Below are positions 34,243-42,480 of a stretch of 64,000 bases of DNA, one piece after another. Numbering within the stretch: the stretch's first letter is position 1; each line of letters begins with the position of its first letter. The notes below the pieces were generated by a model. It was given only the letters and a program-made list of their open reading frames with translations, was not told where the DNA came from and did no database searches. A program made the position numbers and the translations under genes. The stretch is from Rhizobiales bacterium 2SD (GTDB taxonomy: Bacteria; Pseudomonadota; Alphaproteobacteria; Rhizobiales; Beijerinckiaceae), in contig SCMY01000016.1 in assembly GCA_005502805.1 (NCBI GenBank), forward strand, positions 62,001 through 126,000, written 5' to 3'.

Positions 34243-35649
34243 TCAGTGAGCGATGGCGAGCGGGGTCGAGGCGATGGCGAGCGCGGCGACGAGGCCGCTC
34301 GCGGTCTTTCCGAGCCGGCCGAGCTTTTCGAGGCGGCGGCTGGCGAAGCGGTTGTGACCCTTGCGCCGGGCCAAACGCTCGAGCAGGACGACCGCGGCCC
34401 GGTCGTGATTGCCGGAGCGGATCAGGCTCTCGGCATAGGCCTGCTCGAACAGGTCGCGCTGGGCGTGGCTGCCGCCGACCGTGAGCAGACCGGCTCGCGC
34501 CGCCCCCAGCAGGCGGGCAGCCTCGCCATAGTCGCGCTGGTGGAAGGCGATCAGCCCGAAAGCGGCAAGCGCGCCGTTGCGGGCGGCGTCGCGTCGCTCG
34601 CCGCTGGGATGGGTCTTGGCATCCGCGATCAGGCCGTGCGCGATGGTCTCGGCTCCGTCCGCATGGCCGGCGCCGAGCAGCGAGAGCGCGTAGTGCAGGT
34701 CGGCGAAGACGAGGCAGCCGTCATGGACGCGGCCTTCCGCCCTGGCCGCGAGCTCTTCCCAGCGGTCGCCGACATCGACGCCTGCGAATTCGAGCCGCGC
34801 CAGCAGCGATGCGCCGTTGGCGATGTCGCGATAGTCGTCGGTCGACTCAGCTCGGATTTCCTCGTCATAGAGCCGCAACACCTCGCCGGTCTCGCCGCGC
34901 TCCAGCCGGAATAAAGCGAGATGCCAGACAATGTGGAAGCGCAGATTGTTGGCGTGGGCCCAATTGCGGCCGTCGCCGAGCCAGGCGATGCCCTCGTCGG
35001 CCCGGCCGGTCATCTCCAGCACATGGGCGACGGCATGGCGGCCCCAGGCGTCGCGGGGGCTCAGGGTCACGGCCCGGCGGCCGGCGCGCTCGGCCTCGGC
35101 GTAGAAGCCCTGCTCCTCGAGTGCGAAGGCGTGGCAGCCGTGGACGTAGCCGGCGAGCGGATGGTGCTCGCTGAAGCCGGGCGCGACCCGGCGCAGGGTC
35201 GACAGCATCTCGACCTGGTCGCCGAGCATGAAGCGGATGCCGTGCGAGAGCTTGAGCGCCAGCACATCGAAGGGGTGGGAGAGGAGGATCGCCTCCAGCC
35301 GCTCGGCTGCCCGGCGCGGGGCGTCTTCGAGCCAGAGCGCCAGCGCCTCGACGACCATCGCCTCGCGCCGCGTGATCGGGCGCTGCGCTGCCGACACCCT
35401 CGCCTTGACGAGGCAGTCGCGAGCCGGGCTGAGCAGTTCGCTGCGCGCCAGCGAGAGCAGCATCAAACCTTTGCCGGCATGGGCGAGAGCGAAATCGGGA
35501 TCGGCGGCGAGTGCGCGAGCAAGGTGGTCAGGCGTGGCGGCAGCGTGGGCGAGCAGCGCTTCGAGCGTGTCGTTCCAGGCGAGGCGCGCCGCGTCGTTCG
35601 CCACGGTGATGCGGTCGCCGGAGAGGTCGTGATGCAAGGCGTAAGACAT
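34243..35649 (-). CDS. TTC38-like tetratricopeptide protein
   Basis: The protein has 468 residues from ATG at 35649 (GGAG seven bases before). The open frame runs on to 35769 but that part overlaps the OpgC 3' end. The sequence is helical throughout, with the family block LLSHPFDVLALKLSHGIRFM, EHHPLAGYVHGCHAFALEEQ, GFYAEAERAGRRAVTLSP and DAWGRHAVAHVLEMTGR. This is the pattern of TTC38-type TPR proteins, found in bacteria and animals and of unknown biochemical function. No signal peptide is seen, so it is cytosolic. It stands 70 bases after OpgC and is tightly followed by the membrane protein. Confidence 0.85.
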   Translation of the reverse strand: MSYALHHDLSGDRITVANDAARLAWNDTLEALLAHAAATPDHLARALAADPDFALAHAGKGLMLLSLARSELLSPARDCLVKARVSAAQRPITRREAMVVEALALWLEDAPRRAAERLEAILLSHPFDVLALKLSHGIRFMLGDQVEMLSTLRRVAPGFSEHHPLAGYVHGCHAFALEEQGFYAEAERAGRRAVTLSPRDAWGRHAVAHVLEMTGRADEGIAWLGDGRNWAHANNLRFHIVWHLALFRLERGETGEVLRLYDEEIRAESTDDYRDIANGASLLARLEFAGVDVGDRWEELAARAEGRVHDGCLVFADLHYALSLLGAGHADGAETIAHGLIADAKTHPSGERRDAARNGALAAFGLIAFHQRDYGEAARLLGAARAGLLTVGGSHAQRDLFEQAYAESLIRSGNHDRAAVVLLERLARRKGHNRFASRRLEKLGRLGKTASGLVAALAIASTPLAIAH

Positions 35650-35719
35650 GGGCTGCTCCAGTGCTGCGCCGCGAGGGGGCGCTCCTGAGGGAGTTCGCAG
35701 GAGGTCGATCAAGCGGCGT

Positions 35720-36916
35720 TCAACTCGCTTCACGGACGCGTGTAGGCAGGGCGTTGCCGGGCGCCGCATGCTCCTGCGGCTCGGCCGCGGGCTTTCGGTC
35801 TGGCCCGGCCCACGGCGCGCGCTTGAACCAGCCGACCACGATTGCGGCGGCGAGGATCAGCGCGAAGCCGGAGAAGTTGAGCAGCGCCGTGACGGGCTCG
35901 CTGCGCCCGGCCATGTCGGCGACTGCGCCCAGCAATCGCGCCAGCACCGCGCTGGCGAGGAACGCCGCCAGCGATTGCCGGCCGATCAGGATGAGCAGAT
36001 GGCCGGCGCCGCGGTCGAGCCGGTCGCGCCAAGGCTCGATCAGGCTCAGCACGAGATAGGCGAGCGCCAGGAAATGCAGCACCCTCAGGATGTGCAGGTC
36101 GGTCTTCTCATTGACGGGGATGAGGAGATCGCGGGCGGCCTGCGCCAGCGGCCAGTGCTCGAGGATGCCCCAGAACGACAGCGGCACCGAGGCGAAGAGG
36201 AAGAGCGCGGCCGCGAGCATCAGCCGCCGGTCGCCGAGCCGGGGCACGGGGAGCCACTTCATCCCGATGAAGAAGCCGATGAAGAAGATGAACTGCCAGG
36301 CGAGAGGGTTGAGGAACCAGCCGGCGCCGTTCCAGGGATTGCCGGGCAGGTTGATCCCAGTGGTCCAGACGGTGGCGTAGAGCGCCGTCGTGATCAGAAA
36401 GGGCAGGGCGGCGTGCAGACGCCGCGCCAGCATCATAACCGGCACCAGTGCCAGGATGACGAGATACATCGGCAGGATGTCGAGATAGTCCGGCTGCCAG
36501 GTCAGGGTGGCGATGCCGAGCAGCGCGGTCGCCGGGTCGGCGAGCAGCGGCGGGAATTGCTGCGCGAGCTCGGCGACGCCGAAGAGCCGGTCGAGCGCAG
36601 CGGCGAGCGCGATCAGCGCCAGCACCAGGCCGATTTGGGCCCAGTAGACCTGCCAGATCCGGTAGGCGATGCGCGCCGTGCCGAGCGCGAGCCCGCGCCG
36701 GACGAAGACGCTGCCGAAAGCGAATGCGCTGGCGACGCCGGAGCAGAAGACGAAGAGCTCGGCCCCGGACGAGAACCCGAAGCGCGCCGGGATCCAGGCG
36801 TTCCAACTGTTCGCCGGCAGATGCGCCACGAAGATGATCAGCATGGTCAAGCCGCGGAAGACATCGAGCCGCTCGTCGCGGGGCCGTTTCGCCGACGCTG
36901 CAGGGAGTGCGGCCAT
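35720..36916 (-). CDS. OpgC-like membrane acyltransferase
   Basis: The protein has 398 residues from ATG at 36916, which overlaps the preceding stop by one base (TGATG). A much longer open frame exists upstream but is the shadow of the ThDP gene. About ten helices are seen, with the family start RDERLDVFRGLTMLIIFVAH and SGAELFVFCSGVASAFAFGS, and PLAWQFIFFIGFFIGMKWLP later. OpgC proteins transfer succinyl groups to periplasmic glucans in the inner membrane. Homologues also act on other envelope polymers. Its place in an ECF-controlled operon points to an envelope-stress response. The substrate here is not shown by the sequence. Confidence 0.88.
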   Translation of the reverse strand: MAALPAASAKRPRDERLDVFRGLTMLIIFVAHLPANSWNAWIPARFGFSSGAELFVFCSGVASAFAFGSVFVRRGLALGTARIAYRIWQVYWAQIGLVLALIALAAALDRLFGVAELAQQFPPLLADPATALLGIATLTWQPDYLDILPMYLVILALVPVMMLARRLHAALPFLITTALYATVWTTGINLPGNPWNGAGWFLNPLAWQFIFFIGFFIGMKWLPVPRLGDRRLMLAAALFLFASVPLSFWGILEHWPLAQAARDLLIPVNEKTDLHILRVLHFLALAYLVLSLIEPWRDRLDRGAGHLLILIGRQSLAAFLASAVLARLLGAVADMAGRSEPVTALLNFSGFALILAAAIVVGWFKRAPWAGPDRKPAAEPQEHAAPGNALPTRVREAS

Positions 36917-38568
36917 CAGAAGGCTCCCTCGTAGTCGGCGGCATCGATGCGGCAGGCCAGCAGGGTGAAGCCGTCGCGTCGTGCGAAGGCTGCCTCGGCT
37001 TCGCGCGCGAGTGTTTCGCGATCGTCGATCGTCGCGCCGTGGCCGCCCATCGCCCGGGCGACGGCGGCGAAGTCGGTCTCGCCGATATCGACGCCGATAC
37101 GCGGCAGGCCGAGCTGGCGCTGCTTCAGCGCGATCAGCCCGAGCGCCTTGTCGACGAGCGCAACGACGATCACCGGCAAGTGGAGATCGCGGAGCGTCGC
37201 CAGTTCGCCCAGCACCATCTCCAGCCCGGCATCGCCGGTGAAGCAAAGCGTCGGCCGGCCGGAGCCGAGCGCCGCGCCCGTCGCCAGCGGCAGGGCACAG
37301 CCCATGGTGCACAGGCCGCTCGATTGCAGCAGACGGCGCGGCCCGTCGCAGGTCCAGATCTGGCTGAGCAGGATGCGGTGCGCGCCGGAATCGGCGGTCG
37401 CGACCGTGCCCTCCGGCGCGACTGCGCGCAGGGTCTCGAAGACGGCGTGCGGGCCCCAGTCGCGCGGCGTGGCGAAGGCAGCGCGGAAGGCGCGGCGGAC
37501 GGCGGCGGGCTGGCCTTCGGTCCAGACAGGTTGCGGCGTGAGATCGTCGCCCAGGCGATCCAGGATCGCGCCGACATCGCCTTCGAGCAGCAGGCTCGAT
37601 GCGTGCATGCCGTGCTGGATCGGCTCGGCGACGATGTCGATCACCGGCTTGCCGACCGGCCAGGGATTGCGCCAGCCCTGGCGCATCTCGATCGGGTCGT
37701 AGCCGGCGAGCACGATCAGGTCGGCGGCCTCGATCAGCGGGCGGACGATAGCGTCGGCCTTGGGGGAGAGGCCGACGGCGCCGAGCACGCGCGGCTCGTC
37801 CTCCGGCACCAGCCCCTTGGCCTTGTAGGTGGTCAGCAGCGGCGCGCCGGTGGCGGTGAGGAAGCAATCGAGTGCAGCGGCGCCCTCCGGCTCGACGAGG
37901 TCGAGACCGGCGATGACCAGCGGTCTCCTTGCCTCGGCGATCAGGGCGCGGGCGAGGGAAAGGTCCTGTGGGACGCCAGGCCGCGGCACAGGAAGGGCCG
38001 GAGTCGGCCGCCAGGCGACGCGAGCCTCGGCGGTGGAGATCGGCAGATCGATATGGACGGGTCCCGGCCGGCCGTGCCGGGCGATGGCCACGGCCTTCTC
38101 AACGACGAGGTCCTCGGTCCCCGGGGCAGCCCGGAAGCTCGCCTTGACCAGCGTGCGCAGCACCGCCTGATGGTCGAAGACCTGATGGGTGTAGCTCTCG
38201 GCCAGGGCCTGATCGACGCAGCCGGTCACAAAGATCAGCGGCACCCGGTCCTGCTGCGCATTGGCGATCACGTTGACCGCGTTGGCGACGCCCGGGCCCA
38301 GCGTCGCGACCAGAACGGGCAGCGCGCCGGTCGCATGCCAGAGCCCTTCGGCCATGAAGCCGGCGGCGTTCTCGTGCCGGGCCAGCTCAAAGCGGATGCC
38401 GGCGCGCCCGAGTGCGTCGACCAGGGCCAGCACCTCCCCGCCGGGGATGCCGAACGCGTGGGTTGCGCCGGCCATGGCGAGCGCCGAAGCCAGGAGATTG
38501 GCGCCGGTCACGGCGTTTTCCAGATTGGCTCCGTTCGGCTCCGCTGCCGCTATCCGGTCGTGGCGCAT
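36916..38568 (-). CDS. Thiamine-diphosphate enzyme, acetolactate synthase large-subunit type
   Basis: The protein has 550 residues with the three-domain layout of the family. The Pyr domain has the catalytic Glu66 in ELARHENAAGFMAEG. The middle domain spans about 200-330. The PP domain holds the cofactor motif. That motif reads GDA at 445-447 and, 24 residues on, VD at 472-473, where acetolactate synthases have GDG...NN. The second Asn, a Mg2+ ligand, is thus Asp. No small regulatory subunit gene is nearby, and the protein lacks FAD-typical landmarks that I could place. It may decarboxylate another 2-oxo acid or act on an oxalyl/sulfo compound. First gene of the five-gene operon, with an ECF-type promoter 45 bases upstream. 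Confidence 0.8.
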   Translation of the reverse strand: MRHDRIAAAEPNGANLENAVTGANLLASALAMAGATHAFGIPGGEVLALVDALGRAGIRFELARHENAAGFMAEGLWHATGALPVLVATLGPGVANAVNVIANAQQDRVPLIFVTGCVDQALAESYTHQVFDHQAVLRTLVKASFRAAPGTEDLVVEKAVAIARHGRPGPVHIDLPISTAEARVAWRPTPALPVPRPGVPQDLSLARALIAEARRPLVIAGLDLVEPEGAAALDCFLTATGAPLLTTYKAKGLVPEDEPRVLGAVGLSPKADAIVRPLIEAADLIVLAGYDPIEMRQGWRNPWPVGKPVIDIVAEPIQHGMHASSLLLEGDVGAILDRLGDDLTPQPVWTEGQPAAVRRAFRAAFATPRDWGPHAVFETLRAVAPEGTVATADSGAHRILLSQIWTCDGPRRLLQSSGLCTMGCALPLATGAALGSGRPTLCFTGDAGLEMVLGELATLRDLHLPVIVVALVDKALGLIALKQRQLGLPRIGVDIGETDFAAVARAMGGHGATIDDRETLAREAEAAFARRDGFTLLACRIDAADYEGAF

Positions 38569-38612
38569 GCTCTGTCTCTCCGCTCCGCCGCCGGGGCGGC
38601 CTCCCTGGGGAG

Positions 38613-38638
38613 ATCGCGCGGGATGCCGGTTCGGTTAC
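38613..38638 (-). promoter_or_regulatory. ECF sigma promoter of the ThDP-OpgC operon
   Basis: The minus strand reads GTAACC, 16 bases, CGAT. This matches the GTAACC-N16-CGAA form known for Caulobacter SigF-type sigma factors in all but the last base. The -10 element is 45 bases from the start codon. Confidence 0.65.
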
Positions 38639-38640
38639 AC

Positions 38641-38658
38641 GGTCACGCAGTCGTGACC
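38641..38658. promoter_or_regulatory. Perfect palindrome between the divergent operon and sigma gene
   Basis: GGTCACG-CAGT-CGTGACC has 7-bp perfect arms and lies three bases from the -35 of the ECF promoter. It could bind a dimeric regulator. No candidate protein is obvious. Confidence 0.4.
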
Positions 38659-38747
38659 CTCCAGGGCACCCGGCATCGCTGGATCGCAGGCAGCCCGGAC
38701 CAGCGCAGTGACGCGCGCCATGGTGGGCTTGTGAGCCCGTAGCGGCC

Positions 38748-39368
38748 ATGCGACGGAAACGGGAGCAAATCACCTGGCGAGAACTGCAAGACGTGTCGCT
38801 GCAAGAGCTCGAAACCCAGCTTCGACCCGTCTTCCTCGCAGCCGTTGCCGGTGACGCTGCGGCTTATCGTCTGTTCCTCGACACGATCAGCATGCGTTTG
38901 CGCGGCTATCTGCGCGGGATGCTCGCCCGGGCTGGGCGCACCGAGCCGGGCGAGGTGGAAGACGTGTTGCAGGAGACATTGCTGGCGCTGCATCTCTCGC
39001 AGCACACCTACGACCCGGCCAGTCCGGTGACGGCCTGGGCACATGCCATCGCGCGCCACAAGCTCGTCGACCATCTGCGCCGTTCCGGCCGCCATGCCGG
39101 CAACCTCCCGCTCGACGACGAGGCTTACCAGCTTGCCGGGCCGGCCGACGACGCAGCCGCGGAAGCCAGGCTCGATCTCGAGCGCGCCATGGCGGCCCTG
39201 CCGGAGCGGACGCGCCGCCTGATCGACCGGGTCAAGCTCAAGGGAGCGAGCGTGGCCGAGGCGGCGCAAGCGGCAGGCATGACCGAGACGGCGGCCAAGG
39301 TCGCGATCCATCGCGGCCTGCAGGCCATGGCCCACTTTCTGTCACGACGTGGGGAACGGCCGGAATGA
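38748..39368 (+). CDS. ECF sigma factor of the NrsF-associated group
   Basis: The protein has 206 residues from ATG at 38748. A GTG 15 codons later is a possible alternative start, and the ribosome site is weak for both. Region 2 is seen around residues 25-110 (YRLFLDTISMRLRGYLRGML, EDVLQETLLALHLSQHTYDP, VTAWAHAIARHKLVDHLRRS). Region 4 is at about 140-200 (ALPERTRRLIDRVKLKGASV, AEAAQAAGMTETAAKVAIHR). The wording PVTAWAHAIARHKLVDHLRR is typical of the group controlled by NrsF-type membrane anti-sigma factors, and such a gene follows. It diverges from the operon with the GTAACC-N16-CGAT promoter. Confidence 0.9.
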   Translation: MRRKREQITWRELQDVSLQELETQLRPVFLAAVAGDAAAYRLFLDTISMRLRGYLRGMLARAGRTEPGEVEDVLQETLLALHLSQHTYDPASPVTAWAHAIARHKLVDHLRRSGRHAGNLPLDDEAYQLAGPADDAAAEARLDLERAMAALPERTRRLIDRVKLKGASVAEAAQAAGMTETAAKVAIHRGLQAMAHFLSRRGERPE

Positions 39369-39391
39369 TGTCTTTGCGAGACTGCGGGCCT

Positions 39392-39417
39392 GTAACTTTT
39401 CGGGGCTTCGGCGCGAA
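39392..39417 (+). promoter_or_regulatory. ECF sigma promoter of nrsF
   Basis: GTAACT, 16 bases, CGAA stands between the sigma and anti-sigma genes. Same spacing as the promoter of the divergent operon. Transcription would start near 39424, which favours ATG 39444 over 39429 for nrsF. Confidence 0.6.
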
Positions 39418-39443
39418 TTCCTTGCCGTATGGAACAGGCAGTC

Positions 39444-40085
39444 ATGCAGACCGATGATCTGATCACCGTGATGGTCGCGGGGCACCGCCCGGTCGATACC
39501 CGCTGGTTGCGCCGCGCCACCTGGTTCTGCGCCCTGGCGGCATTGACGCTCACCACGGCGCTGGTCCTCCTCATCCTCGGCGTTCGTGCGGATATCGCTG
39601 GCGCCTGGCTGACGCGCCCCGTGATCGCCAAGGCCATGCTCGGCGCCAGCGTCGCGAGCATTGCCCTGGTGCTGTTCCAACGCAGCCTCCGACCTGGGCT
39701 GAAGCCGGGCCGCGCCCTGCCGCTCGTCGCCATTCCGGTCGCGCTCGTCGCCGCTGGGGCGCTGGTCACGCTGGCGCAGGCGCCGGTCGAGCAATGGAGT
39801 GGACTGATCTTCGGCCGTTACTGGCGCGCCTGCCTCGTTGCGGTGCCGCTCTATGCGCTCGTCCCGCTCGTGATCCTGTACGGGCTTGCGCGGCGTGGTG
39901 CACCTGTCGATGGCAGGTTGACGGGAGCCTGCGCCGGCCTTGCCTCGGCCGGCCTCGCCACGCTCGCATACAGCCTGCATTGTCCGGACGATGCGGCGCC
40001 CTTCCTCGCGACCTGGTACACGCTCGCGATCGCCGCGGTTGCCGGCCTCGGCGCGCTCCTGTTTCCACGCTTGCTGCGTTGGTGA
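39444..40085 (+). CDS. nrsF: NrsF-type (DUF1109) membrane anti-sigma factor
   Basis: The protein has 213 residues from ATG at 39444. An ATG at 39429 is in frame but would sit almost on the predicted transcription start. Six hydrophobic helices are seen. The family start MQTDDLITVMVAGHRPVDTR is present, as are the Cys residues of the last helices (GACAGLASAG, YSLHCPDDAAPFLATWYTLA) that are typical of the group. NrsF proteins hold their sigma factor at the membrane and release it on heavy-metal or redox stress. The gene has its own copy of the sigma-dependent promoter, which makes a negative feedback loop. It is convergent with aapM. Confidence 0.88.
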   Translation: MQTDDLITVMVAGHRPVDTRWLRRATWFCALAALTLTTALVLLILGVRADIAGAWLTRPVIAKAMLGASVASIALVLFQRSLRPGLKPGRALPLVAIPVALVAAGALVTLAQAPVEQWSGLIFGRYWRACLVAVPLYALVPLVILYGLARRGAPVDGRLTGACAGLASAGLATLAYSLHCPDDAAPFLATWYTLAIAAVAGLGALLFPRLLRW

Positions 40086-40197
40086 CGTTGGCTGGACCGG
40101 CCCCTCTGACGGGCGTTGCCGTATGGTTCCGGGGGGCGTGGCCCGCGCGGCTCCATCTGATTGCGGGCCGTCGACCGAGCATGGTTCTTGACGTTTT

Positions 40198-41271
40198 TTA
40201 TCTCTGGTGGTCGCGGGACAGCTTCGTTTCGAGGTGGCGGCTGTATAGCGACATGCCGAAGCAGACCGCAAAGTAGAATACGGCGCCGGCGACATAGGCT
40301 TCGGTGGAGAAGCCGAGCCAGGCGGGGTCGGACAGGCTGGCCTTGAAGGTCCCCAGCAGGTCGAAGACGCCGATCACCAGGACCAGGCTGGTGTCCTTGA
40401 AGATCATGATGAAGGTGTTGACCTGCGCCGGTATGACGGCCTTCAGCGCTTGCGGCAGGACGACGAGGCGCAGCGCCTGCCAGCGCGTCAACGCAAGGGA
40501 TGCGGCACCCTCGGACTGGCCCTTGGGCACGGATTGCAGGCCGGCGCGGAAGATCTCGGCGAGATAGGCCGATCCGAAGATGGTGAAGCCGACTTGCGCC
40601 CGGACGAGCACTTCGAGCTCGATCCCTTCCGGCAGGAACAGCGGAACCATGATCGAGGCGAGGAACAGAATCGAGATCAGCGGCACGCCGCGGACCAGTT
40701 CGATCCAGGCGATGGAAAGAAGACGAACGGCGCGCATCTGCGACAGACGGCCGAGCGCCAGGATCAGGCCGAGCGGATAGGCGGTCGCGAGCGCGACGAC
40801 AGCGATCCAGATGGTTACGACGAGACCGCTCCAGGTCCGCAGCGGCGCCGGCGTCAGGCCGAAGGCATCGCCTTGCAGAAAAAGCGCCGCAAACACCAGC
40901 GCGACCACCCATGTGATCAGCAAGGTGCGGCCCCAGAAGGCCCGGTAGAGGCTGGCGGCGATCATCGCCGCGATGAGGCCGAGCACGAACAGGACGCGCC
41001 AATGCGCGGCTTCCGGTATGAAGCCAAAGACGAAGAAGTCGAACTTGTCGGCGATGAAGGCCCAGCACGCGCCCGATGCCGCACGGCAGGCCGTGGCATC
41101 GCCGTGTATGACGGCTTCAGCCCAGCCCCAGGCGTAGAGCTTTGCAGCCAGCCACAGGGTGATGGCGGTACAGGCTGCCGTGATGGCGATGTTGGTCCAG
41201 CCGGAGAACAGCGGCTTCAGGCCCGCCGGCAGCCGGCCCGGAGCTGGCCGGGACAATGCTGTCGTCGTCAT
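40198..41271 (-). CDS. aapM: Amino-acid ABC permease AapM-like
   Basis: The protein has 357 residues. A long N-terminal part with extra helices (about residues 20-125) precedes the permease domain proper (about 140-350), as usual for AapM/BztC. The coupling loop AASLALTRWQALRLVVLPQA and the segment GFTIFGSAYLAEIFRAGLQS are clear. It forms an inner-membrane channel with AapQ for polar amino acids. The gene starts one base after the AapQ stop. It is the last gene of the series: the ATPase gene aapP, which normally follows, is missing, and a convergent gene lies downstream. Confidence 0.92.
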   Translation of the reverse strand: MTTTALSRPAPGRLPAGLKPLFSGWTNIAITAACTAITLWLAAKLYAWGWAEAVIHGDATACRAASGACWAFIADKFDFFVFGFIPEAAHWRVLFVLGLIAAMIAASLYRAFWGRTLLITWVVALVFAALFLQGDAFGLTPAPLRTWSGLVVTIWIAVVALATAYPLGLILALGRLSQMRAVRLLSIAWIELVRGVPLISILFLASIMVPLFLPEGIELEVLVRAQVGFTIFGSAYLAEIFRAGLQSVPKGQSEGAASLALTRWQALRLVVLPQALKAVIPAQVNTFIMIFKDTSLVLVIGVFDLLGTFKASLSDPAWLGFSTEAYVAGAVFYFAVCFGMSLYSRHLETKLSRDHQR

Positions 41272-41272
41272 G

Positions 41273-42454
41273 TCAGCGCTCCCTTGCCGCGAAGGCGGCG
41301 TTCAGCCGGTTCATCAGCGCCGAGATCATGAGATTCAGTGTTAGATAGCTCCCCATGAAGATGAAGATCACTTCGAGCGCCTGGCCGGTCTGGTTGATCA
41401 CGGTGTTGGAGATGTTGATCAGGTCCGGGAAGCCGATCGCAACCGCGAGCGACGAGTTCTTGGTGAGATTGATGTACTGGCTCGCGAGCGGCGGAATGAT
41501 CGTGCGCATCGCCTGCGGCAGGATCACGAGCCGCATGATCCGCTGTGCCGGCAGGCCGAGCGCGCGGGCCGCCTCCCATTGTCCTTTCGGGACGCTCTGG
41601 ATGCCGCCGCGGACGATCTCGGTCACGAAGGCTGTCGTGTAGAAGACGAGGCCGAAGAGCAGCGCGACGAATTCGGGGCTGAACTCCTGTCCGCCGACGA
41701 AATTGAAGCCGCGCAGCTCCGGCACATCGATGGCGATCGGGCTCGTCGCCAGCTGCGAGCCGGCGAGGGGGGCCAGCACCAGCGCGGCCAGCCCCCAGGG
41801 CAGGATGCGTGGCCTTTGCCCGGTGCGTTCTTGAACGTGTCCGGCCCAGCGACGCAAGACGAGCCAGACGACGCTGGCGATAGCGAGGCCGAGCACTGTG
41901 AGGAGCAGCCCGTCATTGGCGACGAAGGAGGGCAGCCTGAGCCCGCGGTTCGACAGGAAAACGCCGGGGAGGGGCGAGAGCGCCTGACGTGGGCCGCTGA
42001 GGCGGGTACAGAGCGAGTACCAGAAGAAGAGCTGCAGCAGCAGCGGCACGTTCCGGCCGATCTCGACATAGAGGCCGACGAGCCGCGACAGGAAAGGGTT
42101 CGGCGAAAGCCGCAGCACACCGAACAGGACTCCGAAGACGGTGGTCAGCAGGCAGCCGAAGAGCGCGACCACTACCGTGTTCGACAGCCCTGCCAGAAGA
42201 GCCCGCGCATAGCTGTCGGCGGGCGAATAGGGGATCACGCTTTCGCCGATGGCGAAGTTGGCGGTTCTCTGCAGGAAGGCGAAGCCGACCTCCAGGCCGC
42301 GCCGGGCGATGTTGCCCGACGCATTCCACCAGAGGAGGAAGGCGACGGCGGCGACGCAAGCGACGAGCGCCGCCTGGAAGACCGTCTTCCGGACACCGGC
42401 ATCGTTCCATAGATCTGCGAAGTTGCGAGATCTGGCCGGAGCGGCAGGTGTCAT
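41273..42454 (-). CDS. aapQ: Amino-acid ABC permease AapQ-like
   Basis: The protein has 393 residues from ATG at 42454. The open frame is much longer upstream, but that part is a shadow of the binding-protein gene. The AapQ form is clear: one helix at about 25-45, a periplasmic part (FAIGESVIPYSPADSYARAL), then the permease domain, with NVPLLLQLFFWYSLC early, TTAFVTEIVRGGIQSVPKGQ and the coupling loop AARALGLPAQRIMRLVILPQ. Partner of AapM in the inner membrane. It starts 26 bases after the binding-protein stop. Confidence 0.92.
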   Translation of the reverse strand: MTPAAPARSRNFADLWNDAGVRKTVFQAALVACVAAVAFLLWWNASGNIARRGLEVGFAFLQRTANFAIGESVIPYSPADSYARALLAGLSNTVVVALFGCLLTTVFGVLFGVLRLSPNPFLSRLVGLYVEIGRNVPLLLQLFFWYSLCTRLSGPRQALSPLPGVFLSNRGLRLPSFVANDGLLLTVLGLAIASVVWLVLRRWAGHVQERTGQRPRILPWGLAALVLAPLAGSQLATSPIAIDVPELRGFNFVGGQEFSPEFVALLFGLVFYTTAFVTEIVRGGIQSVPKGQWEAARALGLPAQRIMRLVILPQAMRTIIPPLASQYINLTKNSSLAVAIGFPDLINISNTVINQTGQALEVIFIFMGSYLTLNLMISALMNRLNAAFAARER

Positions 42455-42480
42455 GGCGATGTCCCGGCTTGACCGAAGGC

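Noticed and set aside
35720..37867. A 715-codon frame joining OpgC to a long N-terminal extension
   Set aside because: The extension is arginine/proline-rich shadow of the ThDP enzyme gene. OpgC begins at 36916 with a TGATG overlap.
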